Source of the DNA: Ectocarpus siliculosus
Lineage: Eukaryota; Sar; Phaeophyceae; Ectocarpales; Ectocarpaceae
Length of the DNA stretch: 40,911 nucleotides
Assembly (NCBI GenBank): GCA_000310025.1
Contig: FN647684.1
Location: 482,319-523,229, forward strand
Reading direction: 5' to 3'
Part shown: positions 1 through 11,000 of the stretch, piece by piece
Numbering within the stretch: position 1 is the first letter of the stretch
Layout of the letters: the number at the start of each line of letters is the position of its first letter
Translations under genes and position numbers: made by a program
Notes under the pieces: generated by a model
What the model was told of the DNA's origin: nothing
The model's input: the letters and a program-made list of their open reading frames with translations, nothing else
Database searches by the model: none

Positions 1-277
1 GGTTTTTTGAAAAGACTTCGGGTTCCCGGAGGAGCCCTTAAATTTTTCAAGGGGGGGAGGTTTTGAAAGGGGGGGGGGGGGGGGGCGAAAGTTCGCGAAG
101 AAATTCAAAGGACAAGCTACTACTGCAGCTAGCTGTGTGTGGCTACGAACCCAAAGCATATACATGCACTTTCAGAGCACTCTCGAGCGTGCCGCATATA
201 TACAGTTTTCACACCAATTTAGCGTAGCGTCGCATCGCCTGCTCTTGCTAATTCCCGGCATGTAAAGTAGCAATAAA
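1..277. other. Left end, no gene seen
   Basis: There is low-complexity sequence with G runs (about 49-56 and 69-85) in the first 90 bases, then ordinary AT-balanced sequence. No coding signal is visible. The homopolymers resemble the edge of an assembled contig. The rest could be promoter or 5' UTR of the gene that may start at 278. Confidence 0.5.
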
Positions 278-2563
278 ATGGTACTTCGAAGTATACATTT
301 GCCGAATGGCGTCCACTACAGCAACACACCGACACCCCCTAGCCTACTCACAGTAGTTCATCATTTTCAAGGAGACGCTGCCGTGCTGGATTTGGGCGTG
401 CTGGAGCCTCCGTGTGTCCGGCTGAATGTAGCTAGCTATGTTGGTACGTTAAAGACACAACGGTACGTAATGAATAACGATCGGCTTCTACATGCTCCCG
501 AAGATATAAAGTTCCGCGTCCCGTGGTGCGTTCTCCAAGTTCTGCTTGTAGGTCAAGAAGCGGATTTTCTGCCGTAGCCAATATCGCGCTTCTTCCAAAC
601 ATGAGCCCCTCCCCCCCCAAAAAAAAGAAAAGGAACTGCCGTGTTTTCTCTGCAGGCTTTGACCTGCCGAACCTCAATTTTCTGATTAGAACCTCGCCAA
701 ACACTTGTTGTTGTTGTTGCTGTGCCGCATCACCCACGCGCGGCACACACACGCCAGAAACTTGGCAACCGAGAGCGCATCCCGGCAACGCGTGCTGGCG
801 ATATAGGGCCGGATCGTTTCTAGACCTGCCCGCGGGAGAGAATGTCGTGCACGGTTTCGCAGGCTACGACGCGCACGTGTACCCGGTCGACCTCTACCCG
901 GCCTTGCGGGACCACTTGAGAGCCGCCTCGGAGGGGTCGCAGGAGCTGGTGGAAGCAATGAAGCAGGGGGAGTGCACCTTCGGGAAGAGCGACTTTTTCC
1001 GGCCGTCGATGATGCGGAGAAAAGCCGAAGACCCCGAAAAGCAACAGCTGTTCCGGCGGGAGATGCAGTACAATCTCATGGCAACGTTCTTGTGGTGAGG
1101 GTTGCGCGCGCGGCGAGTAAAAAATAGGCGTGCTTCAAGTTTGGAGAGAGGGGTAGAGGGGCGGACGAACCGGGGTTGGTTGCTTATAAAAAAATAGAAA
1201 ATCAATGCCTGGTCACCCCCCCCTCCAAAACCCCGACACCAACGGACTATAGCTGTGACAGGTAAACCAACTGCTGCGTAGGTAGTAGGTGGTTTTGATT
1301 TTTCCCAGGGTGCCACTGCGTCTAAACCAGACGCCAACGAAAAAACGTGCGCACGAACACGAGGCAGAAGAACCCTTTCGACAAGAAAGCATGTGCTCGT
1401 TCGTGTTTTTCATCCCACAATACGATTGACGACGTGTTTTCATCGGTTAGCCGGTTCACACGGTCGATGCTTACAACATCGACATACATACACACTACAA
1501 CCACTTGGCATATGAAGCCTTTTGCAAGGGTATTTTCGACGACGAAACAGCCTTGCTTCGCCTAAAGGCTTGTCATACCAACAGGATTCGGAGACGGATT
1601 ACCTTCGAGCTGGCTCGTTTTCTATCCGTACGAACTCGTGATGTTTTCAAACGTCATGGACTACGTCTTGATCAGTTCCCACCACGGCCAATAGGTTGGG
1701 ATCTCGGTAGCAGTGCAGATAGAAATGACCAGGATGGCAATGAGGGGGGTTCGTTTGGCAGCGATGAAGGAGGAGGAGAGGGAACGGGAGGAGGACAAGA
1801 CAGAAACCAAAGCAGCAGTCGAGGAGGGAATAATGGCGTGGAAGAGAGCAAGAGTTTCGAGCCAGATGACCTTCCCCACCACAAACGACGCAGGCCTAGA
1901 GAAGAAATGTCGAGAAGTTGCTGTGAAAACGACCATGAGAACGATGGAGTTGGAAGGAAGGAGGATGACGGTGAAAGCACTCCAAAACGAACTCGCGTGC
2001 AAGGTAGCAGCCTTCGTAGACGTGTGCACTCTTCTTCTGTTGCTACCGTTTCTGGCTTTGATCCGGAGAATACGTTAGTCTCCCCCATGCCGCCCCCTCA
2101 CGGGGTCCCAGTTCATAGCAGGCATTTAGAAGTGTTTTGTGTTTTCAACCGCACTGAGACTGGCGCCTTTTTATTGGTCAGCCGGTTAGCGCGGTCGATG
2201 TAAATAATAAAGACACACACACATACACGTACCGATCAACCTCGCCCACCCCGTTGACGCGAAACGCCTCCTCCGTCTCTTCCTCCTCCTCACAATAATC
2301 GCAACCAACAATGAACAACAAGGTATCGCATGCACGACAGTATCCACTGGAGTGCGATCGACCCTTTGGACCTGACCCCCGACGAGTGGATGACCGATCC
2401 GGAGAAGTATCGGTCCTGGTCCTGCAATCTCGGCGCGGGTCGCGGGCTCCCCGCGATGCCCGCCGCTGCCGCCGAGATGTTGAGGGAAAAGATACTCGAT
2501 ACCGGCACGGTAGCGGCTTGTGAGGGACTGGGGGCTAGTTTGAGTGGCCAGGATTCGCAGTAG
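278..2563 (+). CDS. Unrecognised protein, three-exon model (about 219 aa)
   Basis: I do not recognise the family. The model joins exons 278-443, 824-1094 and 2341-2563. All introns are GT-AG and the phases fit: G|AC at the first junction and TG|T at the second. The total is 660 nt ending in TAG. The middle and last exons look most like coding sequence. They read LPAGENVVHGFAGYDAHVYP, then an Arg/Lys/Glu-rich stretch, then IHWSAIDPLDLTPDEWMTDP and a Gly/Ala-rich tail. There is no signal peptide or membrane segment. The first exon (ATG at 278, donor GTACGT) rests only on phase and plausible composition; the true start may lie further left or off the window. Intron 2 holds the repeat-derived ORF at 1505-2203. 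The gene is convergent with ZPR1. A GCT microsatellite starts directly after the stop codon. Confidence 0.45.
1445..2230 (+). repeat. Direct-repeat-flanked element, copy A
   Basis: Imperfect direct repeats of about 53 bp lie at 1445-1498 and 2176-2230. Both carry GGT(T/C)AGCCGGTT, then CGGTCGATG, then an ACATACAC-rich tail. They bracket an uninterrupted 232-codon ORF. The 5' part of the unit (about 1515-1760) is clearly similar to 10075-10345 inside ZPR1 intron 8, so it is dispersed. It lies in an intron of the upstream gene, on the same strand. The layout resembles a small non-autonomous retroelement with terminal direct repeats. No reverse transcriptase, integrase, primer-binding site or polypurine tract is visible, so the class is open. 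Confidence 0.5.
1505..2203 (+). CDS. ORF inside repeat copy A, function unknown (232 aa)
   Basis: This is an intact single-exon ORF. The N-terminal 65 residues look like real protein, with the stretch FDDETALLRL, then [16 protein letters not shown], then VRTRDVFKRHGLRLDQ. It continues into a Gly/Glu/Asp/Ser-rich low-complexity segment and a basic patch HHKRRRPREE that could act as a nuclear localisation signal. The stop (TAA 2201-2203) falls inside the right flanking direct repeat. The related copy at 10075-10345 keeps the block [10 protein letters not shown] followed by [16 protein letters not shown] but has indels after it. I cannot assign a family. It could be an element-encoded protein, a captured gene fragment, or a chance ORF kept open by GA-rich composition. 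Confidence 0.3.
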   Translation: MAYEAFCKGIFDDETALLRLKACHTNRIRRRITFELARFLSVRTRDVFKRHGLRLDQFPPRPIGWDLGSSADRNDQDGNEGGSFGSDEGGGEGTGGGQDRNQSSSRGGNNGVEESKSFEPDDLPHHKRRRPREEMSRSCCENDHENDGVGRKEDDGESTPKRTRVQGSSLRRRVHSSSVATVSGFDPENTLVSPMPPPHGVPVHSRHLEVFCVFNRTETGAFLLVSRLARSM

Positions 2564-2586
2564 GCTGCTGCTGCTGCTGCTGCTGC
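2564..2586. repeat. (GCT)n microsatellite
   Basis: About 7.7 perfect GCT units begin one base after the TAG stop of the upstream gene, in its presumed 3' UTR. Comparable CTG/AGC runs recur at about 11913-11934 and 14290-14313. Confidence 0.85.
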
Positions 2587-5005
2587 ACCGCCGGCTGCTG
2601 AAGTTGCCATCGCCACGCCAGCGGGGGCTGGTCTGGTGGGGGTGTCCGTGCGTTTTCTTGCTGTGTGATATCATCATAGGAAGGTCTACAGACCTGTTAC
2701 TCATTCTTCTTGTAGTTCTTTAGTCTGTTATTGTGATAACAACTCGACGAGTATCGTCGCGTTGCCTGTCTGAAGCTTTCCAGTTTTTTAGCGGTTATTA
2801 AAGTCGAGGGCGAACACCGCGACACGCTCGCCCACCGAGCACGACAAAGAGTTCGGTACACAGAGTAGAGTAGATTACATAAGATATCACACCCCCTGAG
2901 CAATTTTTTAATTTTCAAGCTCGATTACTCCACAGCAGAAAGCGTGGCCGGGCGGCGTTGGCACCGATAGCTTTCCGAAACAAACGTACGTACGTATCGT
3001 TTGACATCCTCGTCGTTGTGGACTAACATTATTAGCTGTGAATATCGATGATGCGATATTTTATGTCACCTACTGCCGGTACATGCCATGCATAAGAACA
3101 AGGAGCACCCTCCATACTCCAGTAAGTTATGGTCGTGTAGTTGAATTGAAACCTCTCATTATACCCATCCATGAAGAATTTGTTTTATACACTAATACTC
3201 TTCATAGTATAGGTGCTGCAAAAAATATCCATGGACGAACCCAGCAGTTCCGTTGTTGTTGTCTTCACAATTAATTACAAAACCGTTCGTTCTGTTCTCT
3301 CTACCCAGTACCTTCTTCGTTTGTCCGTACTACTAGGTATGATAGTCTGACACTTGACGCGGTCGATTCCCGCCGCCGTGGGCTAACTTACCCAAAACAG
3401 TTATACGAAAATAAAACTGATCCGAAGAAGGGTCCGCAAGTCAACGACAGATTAGTCGAGGACCCTCCGGTCGCTTCAATACGCTTGCGAGGTAGTAACC
3501 ATAGACGGGACAATACACCAAAAAAAAACACAAAATAATATTAGAGGCGACCTCACGCGCACCCGAAAAAACCGCCAGTCAGTGTTCGATCGACACTTAC
3601 TTCTCTACACCCATCCATGCGCATGCACTTTTTTGTGGCGAGGAACTCCATGCTTTCAAGAATGCCGCTAATCATCTCGTTGATCTGTTTTCTTTCGTTT
3701 ACATACATGTAGTACGCACGTCACACCCGAATGAAAAGGAGACCACACCAGAACGCGCTCTCCGCACGCTGGGAAAGAATCCGGGACTATATGAATGAAT
3801 GCGGACCCCAGAAGATGCGCTTTTCACAGCAGGTTCCTCTCCGAAACGAAAGAACCGGACGGGAGAGAGGGAAAAAAGAAAAAAGCAGAGGCGTAGTACG
3901 CGTTCCCCGTCATGGACATTTCATAAGAAGAGTCGTATTGTGGTAGTGGCAGGAACCTCTCTCTGCGATCAGGTCAGAAGGCCACCAGTCTTCTGTTGCA
4001 CCCACCCATGGACGCAGCAGTAGTAGCGCATGTCATGTAAGTAGACAACTACGCTGAAAATATTGGAGACCATGAATCATACCGACAGGTAGGTCGTAAT
4101 AGGTGGGCGGGGGACCCTAAAAAACAGTCGGACTCAGCCAGTTTATATTTATTTTATTTACATCCTTACAGCAGTTGTCGGCTGTACAAGAAGGAGAGGG
4201 AAGTGTACATGACTGAGCTGGGAAAAATACAAGGGACGTACAGGTAGATGTTTGAGGCATGGAACAGAGAGGAGAGGACGGCAGCTGTACTGGGGAGTAG
4301 GAAGAGGTTTGAAAAGGCGGGAAGGGATATCGTTAGGATATAGACAACCTAGGGAAGACATTTTGAGCCACCTTTGGCAAAGTAGGAAGGAACGATTGGC
4401 CATCGGTGATCGGTCCTGTGGGAACAATGCTCCGTCCTCTCGAGGACGCGTGGTCAATGGTCTAACCGCTAAGGTATGCAAAACATAAGAGTACGCCCCC
4501 TTACAGCAGTTTCTTGCAAGCAAGAACGAAGGGCGGGGATACTTTCTTTCTTTATTTTTCTGGTGTGAAGTGGCAACAAAGAAGAACACGACTATCTTGT
4601 TGTGTAAATCCCTTAAGGTGACACACGACATCTCTCGCCTGAACCAGCCCTCCTCGACAACGGAAAGAAACATTATCACCCCATGGCGTTAACTCCACGC
4701 CTTGGTAACAACAAACGAATAACGCCTGCCAGGTTAGTGACAACCCCAACGTGCTTGCTGCTCCGTTCAGTCTCCGTCTGTTGGTGGATTTCGCGCGGCG
4801 GAGGGTCTAACGCATCCACAACATGGACACACAAAGAAAAAACATGGCACCTCACAACCGGAAGGGTTATTTATCCTGACCCCCTCACCCTCCTTCACCT
4901 CCCCGAAAATCGTACACAACGAGTCCATCACTGAGTCAAGACCTTTTCAGCCAAACACGAAAGAAAGCTACTGTATCCCGAAACCTGGAGAAAAAAAAAA
5001 ATGCT
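2587..5005. other. Convergent intergenic region
   Basis: This lies between the stop of the unknown (+) gene and the stop of ZPR1 (-). About 2690-3560 is noticeably more AT-rich and probably holds 3' UTR. From 4165 to 4511 there is a full retroposon-like copy with its target-site duplication, listed separately. No ORF here has protein-like composition or splice-supported neighbours, and I see no RNA gene. Confidence 0.5.
4177..4499 (-). mobile_element. SINE-like retroposon, copy 1
   Basis: This is 323 bp, read on the minus strand. It begins GGGGCGTACTCTTATGTTTT and ends near CTTCTTGTACAGCCGAC. It is bounded by an identical 12-bp direct repeat CTTACAGCAGTT at 4165-4176 and 4500-4511, as expected for a target-site duplication. 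By eye it is about 90% identical over its whole length to 10561-10897 on the other strand. Near the 5' end it carries CCTTAGCGGTTAGACC, which resembles a shortened tRNA A box. No B box and no poly(A) tail are evident. It has no long ORF, so it would be non-autonomous. It sits downstream of the ZPR1 stop. Confidence 0.7.
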
Positions 5006-8000
5006 TCATGGGGAAGCAAATGCCCCGTCGGTAACGGTGTCATCCGCCTCCTCCTGCCCCTTCGTGAAGGCCGTGGGATGGTCGGTTCCTACCCGGTGCG
5101 GGATGAGATGTGTCGCACCCTCCCCCCCGCCCTCCTGTCCCGGTGCCCCTGAGCTCCCCGGCTGCGCGACCGGGGGGCGGACGTAGCCCTCCGGGAGCGT
5201 CTCGAAGTCGTCGGTGTTCATGTCGTTCAGCCCCAACTCCTCATTTTCTTCGAAGGTCCTCTCGAACCACTCCACCTTGGGTTACAATTACACCACCACC
5301 ACCACCACCACCACCACCACACGAAACGTTTCCACCAGCAAGCACACGGCACGCAGATTAGCGGTGTGTTGTGGGCTTAGCGTTCACAACGGCACTTTGC
5401 CGCGTCGATTCGATGCCGTTGGTCGTGTGTGTGTGGCGTTGGCTTTTTGGCCTTGGCTGGTGGTTTTGTCCCGGTTGGCTGGTTGTTGGTAGGGGAAGAC
5501 TTCTCTCCCACATTCCATGTTTGGTGTCTTTCTTTCCATTCATACCGTTTGTTTTGTGGTTACCCAGCAACCGGAGGCCCCGGCGGTTCGTTCTCGGTGT
5601 CTCTAGGACCACTGGAGGGTTTGTCGAGGTATACTGGATGTAAAGATCAGGACGGTTTTAATGCTTCAACACCAACAACATGAACCACAGCAAAACAACA
5701 CAAGTGGGAGTGAGTGGTCATAAATGACTCAACACAGGGCACCTACCTGTGCCTGGTCCTGCAACAACACCCATGGTGTAAAAAAAACGGCTTGTTGTTT
5801 CGGGACAGCGCGCTTGCAGTTGCCGCATCATGAGCAGGGCAGGTAATAATACTACTCTAAACGAAAAATGGGTTGGAAGCATGTACGAGGGAAGACAAAC
5901 CACTGGAAACAAACCGTGTGCTGAAAAAACAGAAATAATTGAAGACGAAAGACGCCTACGCCAGAACACGTTCCACTCAAAAACAAAAAAAAATCGTTTC
6001 GTCCAACACGGAACATACCAGGGCTTTCGTGTTGGGATGGTTTTCCCGTTGAAATGGGATGAGAATATGAGGAAATGGGGTGGAAACCCGTTTTCTTTTG
6101 TCCCACCCCCAGTTACCATCCCATCACCATCACCAAACTTTATGGCACCAGAGACATACCATACCGTCTCTCGCAGCTGCTCCCAATCGACCCAACTCGA
6201 AAATACAACAAAAGGTGCGAACAAGAAGACCGCTGAAAAAGAGTCTCGTGAAACTGCTCGATCGAGCTGTTCCAAAATCTTTCGGGTGACATCCACATGA
6301 GGTTCCTTCCTCGTACCTAGACCACAGAGACCGATCTCTCCCACGCGGTTCACACCACACAAGCGAGGAACGATAGTGTAGCGACCTTCTGAACGCACCA
6401 ATACCGTAGGATGCGTAAGATAAAGATACCACACACCCCGGATCGGAGTTCAAAGCCCGACTACACCACAATGACGAGGATTCCAACATCAAATCGCACG
6501 TTCTTGGAATGCTCTCGACGTGAAGGTCCCACCACCACCATTTTCAGCACAGCAGTCAGCCTTTGTGCTGCATAGAAACCGGGAATTGAAAACAAGTCCA
6601 GGGGGTGTGACGTCTTTTGCAACCTACGGTACTCCACAGAGAACCGGCCGGGGGGGTCAAGAGGACCCTGATATCAGGTCACAAAAGTGACAGAGGCCTG
6701 TATTTCGCTACGATCGTGGTGAACATTCAGTGCTGGGTCGAAAAACTGCTGTGCCTCCCTTACAAGTTTACACCCGGGCGGGTTGGAAAAAAGTAAGTCG
6801 AGGATGGCAGCAAGTGGCTCCATATGCTAAGATCCCAGCCCCCGTGTGCTGCTGACGCAAGCTGCTGGCGGCCAGGCTACAGGAGCAAATGACAAAAAAT
6901 GGAGGCAAGCAACGACCACAACCCCTCTCTCCGAGAAACCCAAAACCAGACGACCGAGTGTATGCATACGTACATTGACAAAATTCCCTCACCCGCGCAA
7001 GCGTTCAACGAAAGCACCCGCCCCACTCTACCTCGGCATCCGCACTCAAGGTACAAACCCGAAGCGCAAAAGGCTAGAGCGCCCCTCCCGCCCGAAATTT
7101 AGTTAGAACAGTCGCTCACCGTCATCTGGGGGTCGTCGGCAGGGTTCTCGTGCTCGGACGATCCGATGAAGCTGTTACCCAGGGGGTCGCGCACCACCAG
7201 CGTGAACGGGAGGGATTCGCCAGCGATCAATGCGCCAAACCTACGAATAGGTGTAAGACAAACGCACATTCATCATTTCGATGTGTTCTGGTGCTTCGGC
7301 ATAGTTTTCTCTCGCGACTGCGAATCTTTCCTCACGCTTCCTTCTCAGGGGCAATGCCGCGCACGCCCGACGACCGCCAGGCATCCGTGGCGCGTGCAGC
7401 CCACGCCTAGAGTCGCAGGGACTGGCTCTATGCTTGGGGACGCGTTCCGCGCCACCAAAGCCTTCGCAGGAATTACGCAACAAATAGTGTACATTCGTCC
7501 GCACAAACAGGAGCGCTTTGACTGCTGCGCAAGACACACACGTTCCCACACACCATGAGCAACGCGGTACAATACATAAGAGAGAGGATCTGCGGCAAAG
7601 ACGCCGCTATTATAGTCCAAAAGCACACACACGCCCACGCACTCCCGAAAAAGTCACGGTGAGAAAAGAAAAACTCCCCCTCGCACATGACGGGATGCGA
7701 GATATACGCCACAGGTTGTACGGGGCCTGGCACTACCGAACTTTAAGACACAAAGGTACAACCGTGACAACTTTGGTCACGTCCTCTTGCGGCGCCCCCG
7801 GGAGACAAGCCACCGAAATCCCAAAGGGGAGCCTTGTGGGAATATGTTTATTCTTCATCCCCAGCAAAATCCGGCTGAGGACAGTTCTTCGAATAAAGTT
7901 GTACGAAAAACCCTCATTCTACGCAATCTACGTATTCAACTTTTGCTCTTTCCAAAGCCAAGTCGGACACCTTAAGGGATGGCAGACAGAGAATTTTGAT

Positions 8001-11000
8001 GCTGATTAAATTTGAAAACAAACGCAAGAGCACCAGAAAACACACAAGAGACACACAAGCCCAGTCGGAAGGCATCGCGAAAAACAGAAATCGTTGATTC
8101 TCGAACAGGGCGGCCGTAGAGGCTGCTCAAAACATACATTTCACGCGTCTACTTCCACACGCCTCCTTTGAAATCAAGATAAAATTTCACCCTATTATAA
8201 ATTCAAGTCAAAAAGCGCCAATACGGCAGGCGCTCAAATAAAGTCGGTGTTGCCAGAAACCTGGTGCATAGTACTATCGTAACTATCGCCAACCACTTGG
8301 CATATGAGAACTTTCTTTGTTGGATGTACTCACAGCATTGGCAGATTACGGCAAGCAGAGAACCTTCCCAGAAGATGGAGCGCGGAGAGTTTGGGGGTTC
8401 AGGCAGTTTCTTGTAAGGTTCGGAAATCCAGTTCAAAAATGTGCAACTTCCCATTCGAAAAAAAGGAACAACGTGTCGGTCAAGACGCTTCTTATAGTGC
8501 AGTCATTTTTCTTTTCACTGCTGGCTAGGAATGCGGCCGTTGGTATTTTTCCATTTGCTACCCCCGTACCACCTCATCATCCGGTCGGTTTGGTTTATCG
8601 GGGATCTCTGTGCACTGGGTGACACAACAGCAATAGCAAAGTCATCCGACGGTAGCTGTGCGTATGGTGCCTCAAGGTTGCTACAGACCGTGAGGCGCTG
8701 GGTGGTTGAGAATTGAAGTTGGCGAGAGGGGCAACTGCTGTTCGAGAAAGACCCCCCGCTCGAACGAACATCTTTTGACAGATTTTTGCTCCATCACAGC
8801 TTTGGTTTCGTAGCGACCCCTCTTCACTGGCCGAACCAACAGAAACCACAAGGCCATCCGCCCGTAGCTGTGTGTATGGTGCTTCTTGTGTGATGTGGTT
8901 TCCAGAGACCGTGACGCGCTGGGAGGCTGAGCAACGAAGTTGGCAAGGATCGACTGACTTCTGTGTTGTTCGAAAAATGACATCATCACCATGCCGCTCA
9001 CTGCTGTACAGGTTTCTTGCCGTGTCACCGGTGGCGCTGTAGCTATCCCTCTCCATTGACCGAACCAACAGCAATGACACAGCCCCTCGGACAGAGAGCA
9101 GTTGATGGAGCTCACATCCTGGCACATTTCAGCAGGAGGGGTGATCTAGCGAGCGAGAAAATGAACATATCGTCCATCGATGTGTGTGTAGGGATGATGC
9201 TGCGTTTCTTTGAGGGTCTGGGCAAGCGGTAGGTGTGTCAGCTGGCCAACATTTTGCTTTGAGCGCGCCTGGCCACACAGGACCCACATATAAACGGCTG
9301 GGATGACAGCACAGTGCTCCGAGGGTTGCTCGGAGCCCTTGGTGAGCTGGCTACGACCAGTACTTGTTGCGCAATCGATGGTTTTGCTCCCGTGTGGTGC
9401 GCATTTCCAAACGCAAAAAACAAACGCGCTATCCGATCGAAAATTGTTATCACTTCCAAACGCATGACCGGTTGGAAACGTCAAATCGAAAATGTGCAGC
9501 CGGACAAGTGCCATTCTGATCTTATAATATAAGAAACAGTTTTTTGTCCGGAATCGGAAATGCACATTTTTGAACTGGATTTCCGAACCTTTTGAGAAAC
9601 CGCCCCATCAGATGATATGTATTGGGCTTGGCGGTACCAACTTTACCGCATATTATGGAATTCTGGGTGTAGGGCGTGTGTGCCTACAAGGAGTTTGTTT
9701 TGGTGCTTTGTGGACCCACTTGTCGCCCTTGTTCTGTCGTCTCTTTCCAATCACGGCTTCCGGCCATCACGATAGGGCTACCACGCCCGTGTCCTTACTA
9801 TCCAGCGGCTATTACGCTCAGGGCTATCACGCCCGTGTCCATGCTACCTGTCCAACGGCTATCACATTGCCAGGCGATCACGACTCTAGGCTATCACGCC
9901 ATCACAAAGCTATCACACCACCAGCGTCAACACATCAGAGCTATCACGCTCCGGAACATCACAGATGCTGGTTACCACTCCCGCGGGCAGTTTTCTGTAT
10001 TTTATCGTTGCCGGCAAACTCGCCGCGAGGTTCTTTTATTTTTGCCGTCTACAACTGCGCCGGGCGCACCAAGCCATCCAACAGCATTTTGCAGGGGGGA
10101 TTTCGACGACGAAGCAGCCTTGCTTCGCCCAACGGCTTTTCATACCAATAGGATTCGGAGACGGTTTACCTTCGAGCTGGCTCGTTTCTGTCCGTACGAA
10201 CTCGTCACGTTTTCAAACGTCTTTCATGGACTACTGATTGATCCATTTCCACCACGCACGGCCAATAGGTTGGGGTCTCAGTAGTAGTAGCGCAGACAAA
10301 CACAATGATGATGGCAATCAGGGGGATTCGTTTGGCAGCTGTTGGTGCATCTCCCTTCTTGAAAATGGCAGAGCGGTACTATTGTACATAGTACGTACAT
10401 ACATACGGAACTTTACAGCACTGTCTCACCTCTCCAGGAAAATCCGGAACTTGCGCTGCACGTCGCTCTCCTTCCCGTGGTGTGCCGTGGCCGAATCACC
10501 GCTGAAAAAAGGGTTTCCCTCCACGAGGCTTGTGCGTGCCTGGTTCGGGGGGGGGGAGGGGGCGTACTCTTATGTTTTGCATGCCTTAGCGGTTAGACCA
10601 TTGACCACGCGTCCTCGAGAGGACGGACATTGTTCCCACAGCACCGATCACCGATGGCCAATCGTTCCTTCCTACTTTGCCAAAGGTGGCTCAAAAATGT
10701 CTTCCCAAGTCTGTCTATCCTAACGATATCCCTTCCCGCCTTTTCAAACCTCTTGCTACTCCCCAGTACAGCTACCGTCCTTTCCTCTCTATTCCATGCC
10801 TCAAACATCTACCTGTAACTCCCTTGTATTTTTCCCAGCTCAATCATGTACACTTCCCTCTCCTTCTTGTACAACTGACATTGCGCGACTATTTACATGG
10901 TTCGGGGGGGGGGGAGGGTCGAATCGTCCAGGGTTACACAGAAAATCTGTGCAATCTTTCTCTACGACTACCGGTCAGATTGATGTCCCTCAAATGCAAT

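Noticed and set aside
3340-3385. tRNA gene (GGTCGATTCCC resembles a T loop)
   Set aside because: No A box, no acceptor stem pairing and one base short in the T loop.
9755-9975. CRISPR-like array
   Set aside because: Units are degenerate and spacing is irregular, the locus is a eukaryotic intron, and no cas genes are near.
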